Below, in pieces: positions 50,151 through 59,247 of a stretch of DNA of 64,000 nucleotides. The number at the start of each line of letters is the position of its first letter. Position 1 is the stretch's first letter. This DNA comes from Betaproteobacteria bacterium Ga0077526 (GTDB taxonomy: Bacteria > Pseudomonadota > Gammaproteobacteria > Burkholderiales > Ga0077523), in contig LNDV01000034.1 of NCBI GenBank assembly GCA_001464765.1, forward strand, positions 248,001 to 312,000. The letters are read 5' to 3'. The translations under genes and the position numbers were made by a program. A model generated the notes under the pieces. It saw nothing but the letters and a program-made list of their open reading frames with translations. It made no database searches and had not been told where the DNA came from.

Positions 50151-51811
50151 CTCGCATCGCGGGCGGTCGCGTGATCGACCCGGCCAACGGCGTGAACGAC
50201 GTGATCCGCGACCTGTACGTGCGCGATGGTGTCATCGTCGACGCCCCGCGCGACGGCGAGCGCATCGACCGCACCATCGACGCCGCCGGCATGATCGTCA
50301 TGGCCGGCGCCATCGACCTCCACACGCACATCGGCGGCGGCAAGGTGAACATCGCGCGGGCCCTGCTGCCGGAGTTCGACCGCCTCGATCCGATGCCGGC
50401 TCACGGTGTGTGCGAGCCCTGCACAGGCGGCGCCGCGCCCTCGACCCTGGCCACGGGCTACCGCTACGCGGCCATGGGGTACACCGCGTGCTTCGAACCG
50501 GCGATGCTGCCGGTCAACGCCCGGCAGGCCCACATGGAGATGGGCGACACCCCGATCGTCGACAAGGGCGCCTATGCGCTGCTGGGGAACGACGACTTCT
50601 TCCTGCAGCTGCTGGCGTCCGGCGCGGAGCAGCGTGAGATCGACGACTACGTGGCGTGGACCCTGCACGCCACGCAGGCCGCCGGCATCAAGGTTGTGAA
50701 CGCCGGCGGCATCAGCGCCTTCAAGTTCAACGCGCGCAGTCTGGATGTCGACGGGGAGCATCCGCACTACCGCGTCACCCCGCGCCAGGTGCTCGGTGCC
50801 CTGACGCGCGCGATCGACGGGCTCGGCGTGCCGCACCCTCTGCACGTCCATGGCTCCAACCTCGGCGTACCCGGCAACGCGGACAGCACCCTCGCCACCA
50901 TCGATGCAGCCGAGGGGCGTCGCATCCATCTCACGCACCTGCAGTTCCACAGCTACGGCACGGAAGGCGACCGCAAGTTCTCGTCCGCCGCACAGCGCAT
51001 CGCCGAGAAGGTCAACGCGTCGCCGAACGTCAGCGTCGACGTCGGCCAGATTCTCTTCGGGCAGACGGTCACGTGTTCCGGCGACAGCATGATGCAGCAT
51101 CGCAATGCGCGGCATGCGCGACCGGCGAAGTGGGTCGTGATGGACATCGAGTGCGACGCCGGCTGCGGGGTGGTGCCATTCCGCTACCGCGACCGGGACT
51201 TCGTCAACGCACTGCAGTGGGCCATCGGACTCGAGCTGTTCCTGCTGGTGCGCGACCCGTGGCGAGTGTTTCTCACGACCGACCATCCCAACGGCGGTCC
51301 GTTCTGGAGCTACCCGCACCTCATCAAGCTGCTCATGGACCGGAGCTTCCGCAACGAGGTTCTGTCGCGCCTGCATCCCGAAGCGGCCACTTCCTCGACG
51401 CTCGCGAGCCTGGAGCGCGAGTACTCCCTGTACGAGATCGCGATCATGACGCGCGCGGCGCCTGCCCGCATCCTGGGCCTCGCCGATCGCGGCCACCTCG
51501 GGCCCGGCGCGGCAGCCGACATCGTCGTGTACGAACCTCACTCGGACCCGGAGGTCCAGTTCACGGCGCCCCGCTATGTCTTCAAGGACGGCACCGTGGT
51601 GGCCGAGCGTGGTGAGATCAAGGCCGTCACCGCCGGGTCGATCCACGTGGTGAAACCCGAGTTCGATCGCGGCATCGAGCGCAAGCTCGACGACTGGTTC
51701 CGCCGGCATCACACCCAGTCGCTCGCGAGCTTCAAGATCTCCGACGAGGAAGTCTGCGTGTGCGGTCGCGCGCCGAAGCTCGTCACTCACGCATGCACCC
51801 ACCGTGGCTGA
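50144..51811 (+). CDS. fhcA: Formyltransferase/hydrolase complex subunit A
   Basis: The catalytic amidohydrolase subunit, 555 residues, which releases formate from formyl-methylofuran. Zinc ligands H60 and H62 stand in AIDLHTHIGGGK, and further metal-site residues in PHPLHVHGSNLG, LTHLQFHSYG and FLTTDHPNGGPF. The family is homologous to FwdA. ATG 50144 overlaps the fhcB stop. A longer frame from 49871 is a shadow of fhcB. Confidence 0.95.
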   Translation: MLTRIAGGRVIDPANGVNDVIRDLYVRDGVIVDAPRDGERIDRTIDAAGMIVMAGAIDLHTHIGGGKVNIARALLPEFDRLDPMPAHGVCEPCTGGAAPSTLATGYRYAAMGYTACFEPAMLPVNARQAHMEMGDTPIVDKGAYALLGNDDFFLQLLASGAEQREIDDYVAWTLHATQAAGIKVVNAGGISAFKFNARSLDVDGEHPHYRVTPRQVLGALTRAIDGLGVPHPLHVHGSNLGVPGNADSTLATIDAAEGRRIHLTHLQFHSYGTEGDRKFSSAAQRIAEKVNASPNVSVDVGQILFGQTVTCSGDSMMQHRNARHARPAKWVVMDIECDAGCGVVPFRYRDRDFVNALQWAIGLELFLLVRDPWRVFLTTDHPNGGPFWSYPHLIKLLMDRSFRNEVLSRLHPEAATSSTLASLEREYSLYEIAIMTRAAPARILGLADRGHLGPGAAADIVVYEPHSDPEVQFTAPRYVFKDGTVVAERGEIKAVTAGSIHVVKPEFDRGIERKLDDWFRRHHTQSLASFKISDEEVCVCGRAPKLVTHACTHRG

Positions 51812-52721
51812 GTCGCTCACCGTCTCCGGCGTGCCGGTCGAGAACACCTTCGCCGAGGCCTTCGGCATGCGCGCGACCCGCATCGTCATCACGGCGGATT
51901 CGCTGCGCTGGGCGCGCGCGGCCGCGGTGGCTGCCACCGGCTTCGCGACTTCGGTGATCGCCTGCGGCTGCGAGGCCGGCATCGAGCAGGAACTGGACAC
52001 GTCTCAGACACCCGACGGACGGCCCGGCGTGTCGATCCTCATCTTCGGCATGTCGGCGAAGGATCTGCAGAAGCAGGTGGAACGGCGTGTCGGACAGTGC
52101 ATCCTCACCTGCCCGACCACCGCGGCCTTCGGCGGCATCGCGCGGGACGCCGCGAAGGAGTGGCTCGCCATGGGCGGCGCGCTGCGCTACTTCGGGGACG
52201 GCTACCAGATCTCGAAGCTGGTCGGCGGCAAACGCTACTGGCGCCTGCCGGTGATGGACGGCGAGTTCCTTTGCGAGGAACGAACGGCCACCATGAAGGC
52301 GATCGGTGGCGGCAATTTCCTGATCCTCGCGCGCGATCGCGCCAGCGCAGTGGCAGCCACCGAACGCGCGGTGGAAGCGATGACGCCGCTATGGAACGTG
52401 ATCCTCCCGTTTCCCGGCGGCGTGGTGCGATCGGGTTCGAAGGTGGGCTCCAGGTATCGCGCGCTCATCGCCTCCACGAACGACGCCTACTGCCCCACGC
52501 TGGTCGGCCTCGTGAAGACCGCGCTCCCCGCCGGCGTCAATGCGGTGCTGGAGATCGTGATCGACGGACTCGACGTCCCGAGCATCGCGCTCGCGATGCG
52601 CGAAGGCATTCGCGCGGCGTGCGAGGGCGGCGAGGACGCGGGAGTCTTCGGCATCACGGCGGGCAACTACGGCGGCAAGCTCGGCCCGCACCATTTCCGT
52701 TTGCACGAGGTTCTGGCTTGA
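51804..52721 (+). CDS. fhcD: Formylmethanofuran-H4MPT formyltransferase, subunit D
   Basis: A protein of 305 residues that moves the formyl group from formyl-H4MPT to methylofuran, homologous to archaeal Ftr. Recognisable segments are VENTFAEAFGMRATRIVIT, CPTTAAFGGIA and FGITAGNYGGKLGPHHF. The start is GTG 51804, eight bases inside the end of fhcA; the fhcC start overlaps its stop (TTGA). Confidence 0.96.
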   Translation: MAESLTVSGVPVENTFAEAFGMRATRIVITADSLRWARAAAVAATGFATSVIACGCEAGIEQELDTSQTPDGRPGVSILIFGMSAKDLQKQVERRVGQCILTCPTTAAFGGIARDAAKEWLAMGGALRYFGDGYQISKLVGGKRYWRLPVMDGEFLCEERTATMKAIGGGNFLILARDRASAVAATERAVEAMTPLWNVILPFPGGVVRSGSKVGSRYRALIASTNDAYCPTLVGLVKTALPAGVNAVLEIVIDGLDVPSIALAMREGIRAACEGGEDAGVFGITAGNYGGKLGPHHFRLHEVLA

Positions 52722-53533
52722 GCGGGCTGCGCCTGTCCCTGCGTGCGCGCCCTCCGGCCCGCGTGGACGGCTCCGCGCTGCTGCCTGAGAAGCTGCAGGG
52801 TCAGACGCTGGATGCCATAAGGCGAATCGCGCTCCCGGGCTGGAACGAGTTCCACGAAGTGGGGGAACTGTTCGAGGTCTCCGGGGAGGCCACTGACCGG
52901 TTGCAGATCGACCAGCTCGATGGCTCCTTCGACCGGCTCGGCGCGCTGGCCACCGCGGGTACGCTCGTTCTTCGCGGGCAGGCAGGCGACTTAGTCGGCG
53001 AAGGGTTGCGGGGTGCTTCGATCGAGATCGAGGGGGCGGCCGGCGACTACCTGGGCTGCGGCATGCGCCGGGGCCGCATCGAAGTCCGTGGCAATGCCGG
53101 ACACTTCGCGGGCTCGGGACGCGCGGGTGAGTTGCAGGGCATGTCGGGCGGCACGCTGCTCGTGCGCGGGGACGTCGGGGACCGCGCGGCGGACCGCATG
53201 CGCAGAGGCCTCCTGCTCGTGGAGGGGGACGCGGGCGACTACCTCGCCTCGCGAATGCTGGCCGGGACGGTGGTGCTGCTGGGTCGCGCCGCAGGCAACG
53301 CGGGCTATCTGATGCGGCGTGGCACGGTCGTGCTGGATCAGCGTCCCGCGCAGATGCTGCCTACGTTCAACGCCAACGGACGGCAGGACTTGCTGGCAAT
53401 CCAGCTGCTGCTGCGCTCACTCGGCGGGGAAGGCCCACGGTTCTCGCGGCTCGCGGCTCGCGCAGGCGGCTTCGAACGCTGGCTGGGCGACCTGGCGGCC
53501 TCCGGTCAGGGCGAACTGCTCGTGTCGTTCTGA
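52718..53533 (+). CDS. fhcC: Formyltransferase/hydrolase complex subunit C
   Basis: A subunit of 271 residues homologous to FwdC/FmdC and to the GltB C-terminal beta-helix, with repeated Gly-rich turns (GDLVGEGLRGASIEIEG, GDYLGCGMRRGRIEVRG, GNAGHFAGSGRAGELQG). It holds the complex together. The start is TTG 52718, overlapping the fhcD stop as TTGA. Its 3' end overlaps the convergent TerB-like gene by 28 bp. Confidence 0.93.
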   Translation: MSGLRLSLRARPPARVDGSALLPEKLQGQTLDAIRRIALPGWNEFHEVGELFEVSGEATDRLQIDQLDGSFDRLGALATAGTLVLRGQAGDLVGEGLRGASIEIEGAAGDYLGCGMRRGRIEVRGNAGHFAGSGRAGELQGMSGGTLLVRGDVGDRAADRMRRGLLLVEGDAGDYLASRMLAGTVVLLGRAAGNAGYLMRRGTVVLDQRPAQMLPTFNANGRQDLLAIQLLLRSLGGEGPRFSRLAARAGGFERWLGDLAASGQGELLVSF

Positions 53534-53988
53534 AGGCCGGCAGCCTCGCGGGCCCGAAGCTTCGCGGCGATATACGCGCTGTGCGGGACGTAAAGCAGGT
53601 CTGCCACCTTGCGGACCAGATGCTGTTCCCACGCGCTCACTTCGGCATCCGCATAGGCCACGCGCCACATGTGCTCGATCATGCGTTCCTTCTGCTCGGC
53701 GGAGAAATGCCGGTTGAGCAGCGCGGTGAACTGGAAGTAGTCGACGGCCTGGCGCGCCTCCTCCTCCGCGAGGCGGAACAGCGTCTCGGTTTCGTCCGGC
53801 GCGAGGCCGAACTTCGAACGCACCGCATGCATCACGGCGTCGCGCTCGGCGGCGTCCACATCGCCGTCCATGCGCACCATCTCGATCAGGAGAGCTGCCG
53901 TCGCCACGGCCGTGGCGTGGGTGGAATCCGCCTGCGCCGCGGACGGCGCCAGATTCTTCTCGAAGAAATCCCGTATCGCAGCCAGCAT
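53506..53988 (-). CDS. TerB-family (tellurite resistance B-like) protein
   Basis: A helical protein of 160 residues of the TerB-like group. Two acidic metal-binding motifs are visible, EMVRMDGDVDAAERDAV and MWRVAYADAEVSAWEQHL. The biochemical role of stand-alone TerB-like proteins is unknown. ATG 53988 joins the folB stop as TGATG, so both are co-translated. Its 3' end runs 28 bp into fhcC on the other strand. Confidence 0.85.
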   Translation of the reverse strand: MLAAIRDFFEKNLAPSAAQADSTHATAVATAALLIEMVRMDGDVDAAERDAVMHAVRSKFGLAPDETETLFRLAEEEARQAVDYFQFTALLNRHFSAEQKERMIEHMWRVAYADAEVSAWEQHLVRKVADLLYVPHSAYIAAKLRAREAAGLQNDTSSSP

Positions 53989-54398
53989 CAGCGACGCTGC
54001 CGGATCTCGTAGCCGACTTCGCAGTCGTCGTGGGCCTGCAGCTTGCCGATCTGCAGATGGACTGCGCGAACCTCGGGGTAGCTGAAGCACATGGTGAGGA
54101 TGCGTTCGCCCAGGGTCTCCAGCAGATTGATGTGCCCGGACGAGAGGATGTCGAGGATGCCCTGACGCAACCGGTCGTAGTCGAGGACGTCCTCGAGTCG
54201 GTCGTGCCAGTCGAAGGGAGGTTGAAGATACACGGCCAGATTGAAGCGCAGCCGCTGGTCGCGCGCGATTTCGTGGTCGTATACGCCGATCCGGGCAGAC
54301 GTCACGAAGTTGCGCACGTACAGGGCGCGGACATCGTCCTCCTCGTCCCGCCGCCAGACCATGGGATGGATGTGCAGCAGAGGTTCCTTCATGTCCAT
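53988..54398 (-). CDS. folB: Dihydroneopterin aldolase-type protein FolB
   Basis: A protein of 136 residues of the FolB fold (tunnelling fold), with ALYVRNFVTSARIGVYDHE near the N-terminus, DVLDYDRLRQGILDIL, and LLETLGERIL containing the catalytic-type Glu. It would cleave dihydroneopterin to 6-hydroxymethyl-dihydropterin, needed for folate and, with H4MPT genes, for the pterin part. ATG 54398 (MDMKEPLL) was chosen; a second ATG is at 54392. It is divergent from the carbinolamine dehydratase gene (130-bp gap). Confidence 0.87.
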   Translation of the reverse strand: MDMKEPLLHIHPMVWRRDEEDDVRALYVRNFVTSARIGVYDHEIARDQRLRFNLAVYLQPPFDWHDRLEDVLDYDRLRQGILDILSSGHINLLETLGERILTMCFSYPEVRAVHLQIGKLQAHDDCEVGYEIRQRR

Positions 54399-54528
54399 GG
54401 CGGTGCGCAGTCCTTCCGACGCGACTTGGGAGAGCGGCGATGCTACACCAATCGGCTGCGCGTTCCGCACAGAGCGGGCCCGGGCCTTCGGGTAAAGTGT
54501 GCGCTCCTGCCTGTGTCGAGGAACTCCC

Positions 54529-54909
54529 ATGGAACGCCGTGCCCAGAAGACCTATTCCGAAGCCGAAATTCTTGAACGCCTCGCCCGCGACCTGCCGAAG
54601 TGGACCTTCGAGGACGGCTGGATCCGCCGCAAGTACAAGACCGAAGGCTGGAAGGGCACGCTGATGGTGGTCAACACGGTCGGCCATCTGGCCGAGGCGG
54701 CGTGGCATCACCCCGACCTGACGGTCTCCTACGCCTTCGTCAATGTGAAGCTCCAGAGCCACGACGCCAAGGGCATCACGGATCGTGATTTCGAACTCGC
54801 CGCGAAGATCGAGGCCGTCGTGCACTGGCAGCCCGGCAAGGAAGGCGGCGCCCTCGAAGGCACGCCCGCCGACGACCAGCGGTTCCGGTACATCAAGTAC
54901 GACTACTGA
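54529..54909 (+). CDS. phhB: Pterin-4a-carbinolamine dehydratase-like protein
   Basis: A protein of 126 residues with the PCD fold. The catalytic histidine region reads AAWHHPDLTVSYAFVNVKL and the later SHDAKGITDRDFELAAKIE matches the family. The C-terminal tail of about 25 residues (KEGGALEGTPADDQRF) is an extra. The phenylalanine hydroxylase partner is not in the window, and its place in the H4MPT operon suggests a role with pterins of C1 metabolism. GAGGA stands before ATG 54529. Confidence 0.85.
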   Translation: MERRAQKTYSEAEILERLARDLPKWTFEDGWIRRKYKTEGWKGTLMVVNTVGHLAEAAWHHPDLTVSYAFVNVKLQSHDAKGITDRDFELAAKIEAVVHWQPGKEGGALEGTPADDQRFRYIKYDY

Positions 54910-54951
54910 GTCCGGCGCCGCCATGCCCTCTCCGGCCATTCGCGTCCGTAC

Positions 54952-55509
54952 GTGAAGCGACTCGACGAGCCCCGCCTGGCATGGGGAATCACGGGGTCTG
55001 GGCACTTCCTGCGCGAGTGTCTCGACCTCGCCTGCTCCCTGCCGAACGTGGACCTGTTCCTGACCCGGGCAGGCGAGGAAGTCCTGCAGATGTACGGCCA
55101 CCGGCTCGACGGCCTGCGCGAGGACTTCCGCGTGTTTCGCGACAACACGGCGAGCGCCGCACCTGTGGGACTTTTCTATCACGGCCAGTACCACGGCGTC
55201 GTGGTGGCACCGGCCACGTCCAACACCGTTGCCAAGTGCGTCCTCGGCCTGTCGGACACGCTGGTGACCAACATCTTCGCCCAGGCCGGCAAGTGCCGCC
55301 TGCCGACCATCGTGTTCGCGTGCGACACGGCGCCCGAGATGGAGACCGAGTCACCGAAGGACTGGGTCACCGTGTATCCGCGGCCAGTGGATCTGGCGCA
55401 CACCGGCGCGCTGGCACGCATGCCCGGCGTGCAGGTGGTCGAGACGCTCGCCGGCCTGCGTTCGGCTGTGGAAGCGCATCTGGCAGCGCTTGTGCGCCCC
55501 GCTCCCTGA
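54952..55509 (+). CDS. Flavoprotein, archaeal dihydromethanopterin reductase (DmrB)-like
   Basis: A protein of 185 residues of the flavoprotein/Dfp fold: LAWGITGSGHFLRECLDLA, VVVAPATSNTVAKCVLGLSD as FMN-binding segment, and TIVFACDTAPE. It is similar to the archaeal-type flavoprotein found with H4MPT genes, proposed to reduce dihydromethanopterin to H4MPT. The start is GTG 54952. The DHPS-like gene follows with start codons close to its stop. Confidence 0.82.
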   Translation: MKRLDEPRLAWGITGSGHFLRECLDLACSLPNVDLFLTRAGEEVLQMYGHRLDGLREDFRVFRDNTASAAPVGLFYHGQYHGVVVAPATSNTVAKCVLGLSDTLVTNIFAQAGKCRLPTIVFACDTAPEMETESPKDWVTVYPRPVDLAHTGALARMPGVQVVETLAGLRSAVEAHLAALVRPAP

Positions 55510-55519
55510 CCTCGCTGCC

Positions 55520-56947
55520 GTGCCCGATCCTCAACCCGAGCATCTGCTGTTTCTGACGGGCCATCTGGCCGAGCGCAGTCTGCGGCGGCAGCTCGAGTCC
55601 ATGGAGCCGAACCCATTCCGGTGGAGTGTGCGCGACATGGGGGTGAACGTCGCAGCGCTCATGACCACGGACCTGATCGAGCGTCGCCTCACGGACCTGG
55701 GGGGCGCCGATCGCGTGGTGATCCCTGGACGATGCCGCGGGGACATTGCGCGGCTCGCCGGGAAGCTCGGCGTCCCGGTCTCGCGCGGGCCCGAGGAACT
55801 GATCGATCTGCCGCGATTCTTCGGCCGCAAGGCGAAAGTGCGCGACCTCAGCCGCTACGAGACGCAGATCTTCGCGGAGATCGTGGAGGCACCACAGCTC
55901 GACATCGCAGCCATCGCTTCCCGTGCGCAGGCGCTGCGCGACCAGGGTGCAGACGTGATCGATCTCGGGTGCCTGCCGGCCACGCCGTTTCCGCATCTCG
56001 AAGATGCCGTGCGGCACCTCAAGGCAACGGGCTTCACCGTGAGCGTGGACTCCCTCGATACGGAGGAGCTGCTGCGGGGCGGCCGTGCCGGTGCCGACTA
56101 TCTGCTGAGCCTTCGCGAGGACACGCTGTGGATTGCGGACGAAGTGGCGTCCACGCCGATCCTCATTCCGGGCGAGGGCGACCGGCTCGACTCGCTCGAG
56201 CGCGCCATGGCCGTTCTCGACGGCAAGGGCAGGCGCTACCTGGCCGATCCGATTCTCGATCCCATCCACTTCGGGTTCACCGAATCAATCCATCGGTTTC
56301 GCGAACTGCGCCGGCGCCACCCCGAGGTGCCGATCATGATGGGCATCGGCAACATCACCGAGCTTACGCATGCCGATACGCTCGGCATGAACGCTCTGCT
56401 GTTCGGCATCGTCTCGGAGTTGCACATCGAAGCCGTGCTCGCGGTGCAGGTAAGCGAGCACGCGCGCTCCGTGATCCGCGAAGCCGACCGCGCCCGCCGG
56501 GTGATGTTCGCAGCGCGGGAGGACGGTGCGCTGCCCAAGGACTTCTCCGCCGATCTGTTCGCCCTGCACGAGCGCAAGCCCTTCCCGCTCGGCAGTGACG
56601 ACATCGCGGATCTGGCGGCGAGCGTCAAGGACGGCAACTTCCGCATCGTCGTCGCGGAAGATGGCGTACACGTGTTCAATCGCGACGGCCACCACGTCGC
56701 CGAAGACGCCTTCTCGTTCTGGCCGAAGCTCGGTGTCGAAGACGACGCCGCGCATGCGTTTTACCTGGGCGCCGAACTCGCTCGCGCGGAGATCGCGTGG
56801 CAGCTCGGCAAGCGCTATGCTCAGGACGAACCGCTGCGCTGGGGTCCCGCCGTCGCACCCGCTTCGGAGAACCTGCTGGAGCAGAAGACCGCGGGCCCGA
56901 CCCTCACCCATCGTCGTCACGGCCGCAGTCACGGCAGCAAGTCATGA
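55520..56947 (+). CDS. Dihydropteroate synthase-like protein of the H4MPT cluster
   Basis: A protein of 475 residues with a DHPS-like TIM barrel in the middle (IASRAQALRDQGADVIDLG, FTVSVDSLDTEELLRGG, RRYLADPILDPIHFGF) and extra N- and C-terminal domains. It corresponds to the dihydropteroate synthase-like family of methanogens and methylotrophs, which joins the pterin to the ribofuranosylaminobenzene half in H4MPT synthesis. GTG 55520 follows the previous stop by 11 bases; TTG 55490 would overlap it. The stop overlaps the next start (ATGA). Confidence 0.88.
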   Translation: MPDPQPEHLLFLTGHLAERSLRRQLESMEPNPFRWSVRDMGVNVAALMTTDLIERRLTDLGGADRVVIPGRCRGDIARLAGKLGVPVSRGPEELIDLPRFFGRKAKVRDLSRYETQIFAEIVEAPQLDIAAIASRAQALRDQGADVIDLGCLPATPFPHLEDAVRHLKATGFTVSVDSLDTEELLRGGRAGADYLLSLREDTLWIADEVASTPILIPGEGDRLDSLERAMAVLDGKGRRYLADPILDPIHFGFTESIHRFRELRRRHPEVPIMMGIGNITELTHADTLGMNALLFGIVSELHIEAVLAVQVSEHARSVIREADRARRVMFAAREDGALPKDFSADLFALHERKPFPLGSDDIADLAASVKDGNFRIVVAEDGVHVFNRDGHHVAEDAFSFWPKLGVEDDAAHAFYLGAELARAEIAWQLGKRYAQDEPLRWGPAVAPASENLLEQKTAGPTLTHRRHGRSHGSKS

Positions 56948-57516
56948 TCTGGGAAACCATCGTCACCACCCGCTCGCCGCTGGGCCGGGTGCACATTGCC
57001 CCGATGGGCATCCGCATGCCGGAACCCGGCGTGGTCCTGCTCGCGCCGTTCCGGCCATCGACCACACTGGACAATCTGCTGGCGTCACGCTGCGCCGTCG
57101 TGAACCTTACCGACGACGTGCGCGTCTTCGCGGGCTGCCTCACGGGCCGGCATGACTGGCCCATTGCCGCGTGCACCCATGTGCCGGGGGTGCGCCTCGC
57201 GCACTGCCTTGCGCATCGCGAACTCCGCGTGCAGTCGGTGGAGGAGGATCCGCAGCGGCCGGTGGTTCTCTGTGACGTCGTGCACGAGCAGACTCACGCG
57301 CCATTCCGCGGGTTCAACCGCGCTCAGTCGGCCGTCGTCGAGGCCGCCATCCTGGTGAGCCGGCTGCACATGCTCCCGCCGGAGAAGATCGATTCGGAGG
57401 TCCGCTATCTGTCCATCGCCATCGAGAAGACGGCCGGACCGGCAGAACGCGAAGCCTGGGGCTGGCTGATGGATCGCATTGCCGTGCATCGGGCAAAGTC
57501 GGCGGACTCCGCGTGA
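56944..57516 (+). CDS. DUF447-family flavin-reductase-like protein of the H4MPT cluster
   Basis: A protein of 190 residues with a split-barrel, FMN-binding type fold (WETIVTTRSPLGRVHIAPMG, CAVVNLTDDVRVFAGCLTG) and a C-terminal helical domain with HAPFRGFNRAQSAVVEAAI. It matches the DUF447 family of archaea and H4MPT-using bacteria, which is uncharacterised. ATG 56944 overlaps the preceding stop; the following mfnB overlaps its stop by GTGA. Confidence 0.85.
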   Translation: MIWETIVTTRSPLGRVHIAPMGIRMPEPGVVLLAPFRPSTTLDNLLASRCAVVNLTDDVRVFAGCLTGRHDWPIAACTHVPGVRLAHCLAHRELRVQSVEEDPQRPVVLCDVVHEQTHAPFRGFNRAQSAVVEAAILVSRLHMLPPEKIDSEVRYLSIAIEKTAGPAEREAWGWLMDRIAVHRAKSADSA

Positions 57517-58241
57517 CCCGATTTCTCGCGAGCGTGCGCGACGCCTCGGAAGCCGCCATTGCCGTGGCCGGCGGCGCCGACATCATCGACTTCAAGGAGC
57601 CCGACGACGGCGCGCTCGGCGCGGTGGACGTCGAAGCGATCGCCGCCGGCCTGCGCGCCGTGGCCGGCCGGGCCAAGACCAGCGCCACCTGCGGTGATCT
57701 CCCCCTGGATGCGGAGCGCCTGGTGGAGGCGGCGGCTCGCATTGCCGCCACCGGCGTCGACTACGTGAAGCTCGGGCTGATGCCGGGTGAGGCGTTGAGC
57801 CCATGCATCGATGCGCTGGCGGGCGTGGCGCAGGGTCATCGCCTCATCGGCGTGTTCTTCGCGGATCTCGGCGTGCCACGGCAGGCATTCCCGCGGCTGG
57901 CCGCTGCCGGATTCGCCGGCGTGCTCGTCGACACCTTTCACAAGGACGGCCGGGGTCTGCGGCAGCACCTTGCGCCGGAGTCACTGAAGGCGATCGTGGC
58001 GGACGGACGGGCAAACGGCCTGATGGTCGGGCTGGCGGGGGCCCTGCGACTCGAAGACATCGAGCCGCTCCGGTCCCTCGGGCCCGACCTCCTCGGATTT
58101 CGCAGCGCGCTCTGCTCTGCCGAGGCGCGACGAGACGAAATCCGCGCGGATCGGGTCGCCCGGGTTCGCACGGCCTTCGACGCTGCCTCCGTTGCTCCGA
58201 TCGTCGCTGCGGAAACGGGTCAGGCGACTCTTCGCGCCTAG
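57513..58241 (+). CDS. mfnB: (5-formylfuran-3-yl)methyl phosphate synthase MfnB
   Basis: A TIM-barrel enzyme of 242 residues that condenses two glyceraldehyde-3-phosphate molecules to the furan ring of methanofuran or methylofuran. The N-terminus FLASVRDASEAAIAVAGGAD, the IIDFKEPDDGALGAV motif with Lys and the VDYVKLGLMPG segment with the Schiff-base Lys identify it. The start is GTG 57513 (GTGA overlap). It is the last gene of this plus-strand group. Confidence 0.92.
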   Translation: MTRFLASVRDASEAAIAVAGGADIIDFKEPDDGALGAVDVEAIAAGLRAVAGRAKTSATCGDLPLDAERLVEAAARIAATGVDYVKLGLMPGEALSPCIDALAGVAQGHRLIGVFFADLGVPRQAFPRLAAAGFAGVLVDTFHKDGRGLRQHLAPESLKAIVADGRANGLMVGLAGALRLEDIEPLRSLGPDLLGFRSALCSAEARRDEIRADRVARVRTAFDAASVAPIVAAETGQATLRA

Positions 58242-58272
58242 TGGCCCATATTTCCTTGCCCCGCTGGGGCGT

Positions 58273-59247
58273 TCACGGCTCCAGTTTGTCGTCGTCCGCG
58301 TCGACCTTACGTCGACCCGCCTCGGCTTCCGGCTGGAGCGCAGCCGCGTCGGCGAAGAAGGCCTCCAGACTGCCGGCGGGCCGGAGCCGCAGCGCCGGCG
58401 GATAGAGCGAGGGTTCTTCGGCGATGTGATTGACATCCATCGCTTCCGACCGGGTCTTCACCCAGTATCCCGTACCGCCCACCGCCAGGGGGATGAGCAG
58501 AGCGCAGAGGGCCGCTGTGCGGCGCCGCAGGCTGGACGCATGGGTGATGTGGAGATACAGCGCCAGCGCCACGCAGAAAACACCGAGCACGACCTCCACC
58601 AGCGAAGGCAGGGACACCCCGAGCGAGAAGCTGCCCACGTCGGCGGCCAGTCTCAGCACGAACAGCAGCGCGGCTGCACCGAAACCGATGGCAGCGTGTG
58701 TCATCCAGCGCCACTCGCCGGCCATCACGCGCGAGAGCAGCGCCCACAGTGCAATCCACCCCGACGAGCCAAGCCCGCCCAGCACGAGTGCCATGGCAGC
58801 GGCAGGTGCGAAGTCCCGGGGAATGTCCAGCCAGACCAGGTAGAGCGCGATTGCCGCGCACGCCGCAGCGCCGGCCACCGCATGCCACGGCCGGATGTCC
58901 GTGGCCGCCCTCCGGTCGATCCGTTCCGGCGGCAGCGGTTGGGCGCCCGACCGTACGCGCAATCGCGTGCGCCCCAGTTGCACGAGCCCACGGGGCAGGG
59001 GCAGATCCTGCACACCGTGGTTCCGTCGTCCGTCGATCAGCAGGCCGTTCTGCGACTGCAGGTCAGAGATGCGCGGAACGCCGTCCGGTCCGAGCGACAC
59101 CGTGGCGTGAAGGGGCGCGACGAACGGATCGTCCAGCACCACGTCCGCATCCACACTGCGCCCGATGGTGACCGGCGCCGGATGGGAGTCCGTGTCGATA
59201 CGCTCACGGCTCAGCACGCGGTCGTGGTGATCCAGCACCTCCACCAT
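58273..59247 (-). CDS. FHA-domain inner-membrane protein
   Basis: A protein of 324 residues with a cytoplasmic FHA domain at residues about 1-95 (VTIGRSVDADVVLDD and ISDLQSQNGLLIDG carry the phosphothreonine-binding Gly-Arg-Ser and Ser-x-Asn-Gly residues) followed by about six membrane helices (residues 115-255) and a Pro/Ala/Lys-rich tail. FHA domains read phosphothreonine. ATG 59247 overlaps the stop of the protease gene (TGATG); GTG 59259 is an alternative. It converges on mfnB with 31 bp between. Confidence 0.82.
   Translation of the reverse strand: MVEVLDHHDRVLSRERIDTDSHPAPVTIGRSVDADVVLDDPFVAPLHATVSLGPDGVPRISDLQSQNGLLIDGRRNHGVQDLPLPRGLVQLGRTRLRVRSGAQPLPPERIDRRAATDIRPWHAVAGAAACAAIALYLVWLDIPRDFAPAAAMALVLGGLGSSGWIALWALLSRVMAGEWRWMTHAAIGFGAAALLFVLRLAADVGSFSLGVSLPSLVEVVLGVFCVALALYLHITHASSLRRRTAALCALLIPLAVGGTGYWVKTRSEAMDVNHIAEEPSLYPPALRLRPAGSLEAFFADAAALQPEAEAGRRKVDADDDKLEP

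Noticed and set aside
58253-58275. Hairpin GCCCC-GCT-GGGGC between mfnB and the FHA gene
   Set aside because: The stem has only five pairs and no T-run follows on either strand, so it was not called a terminator.
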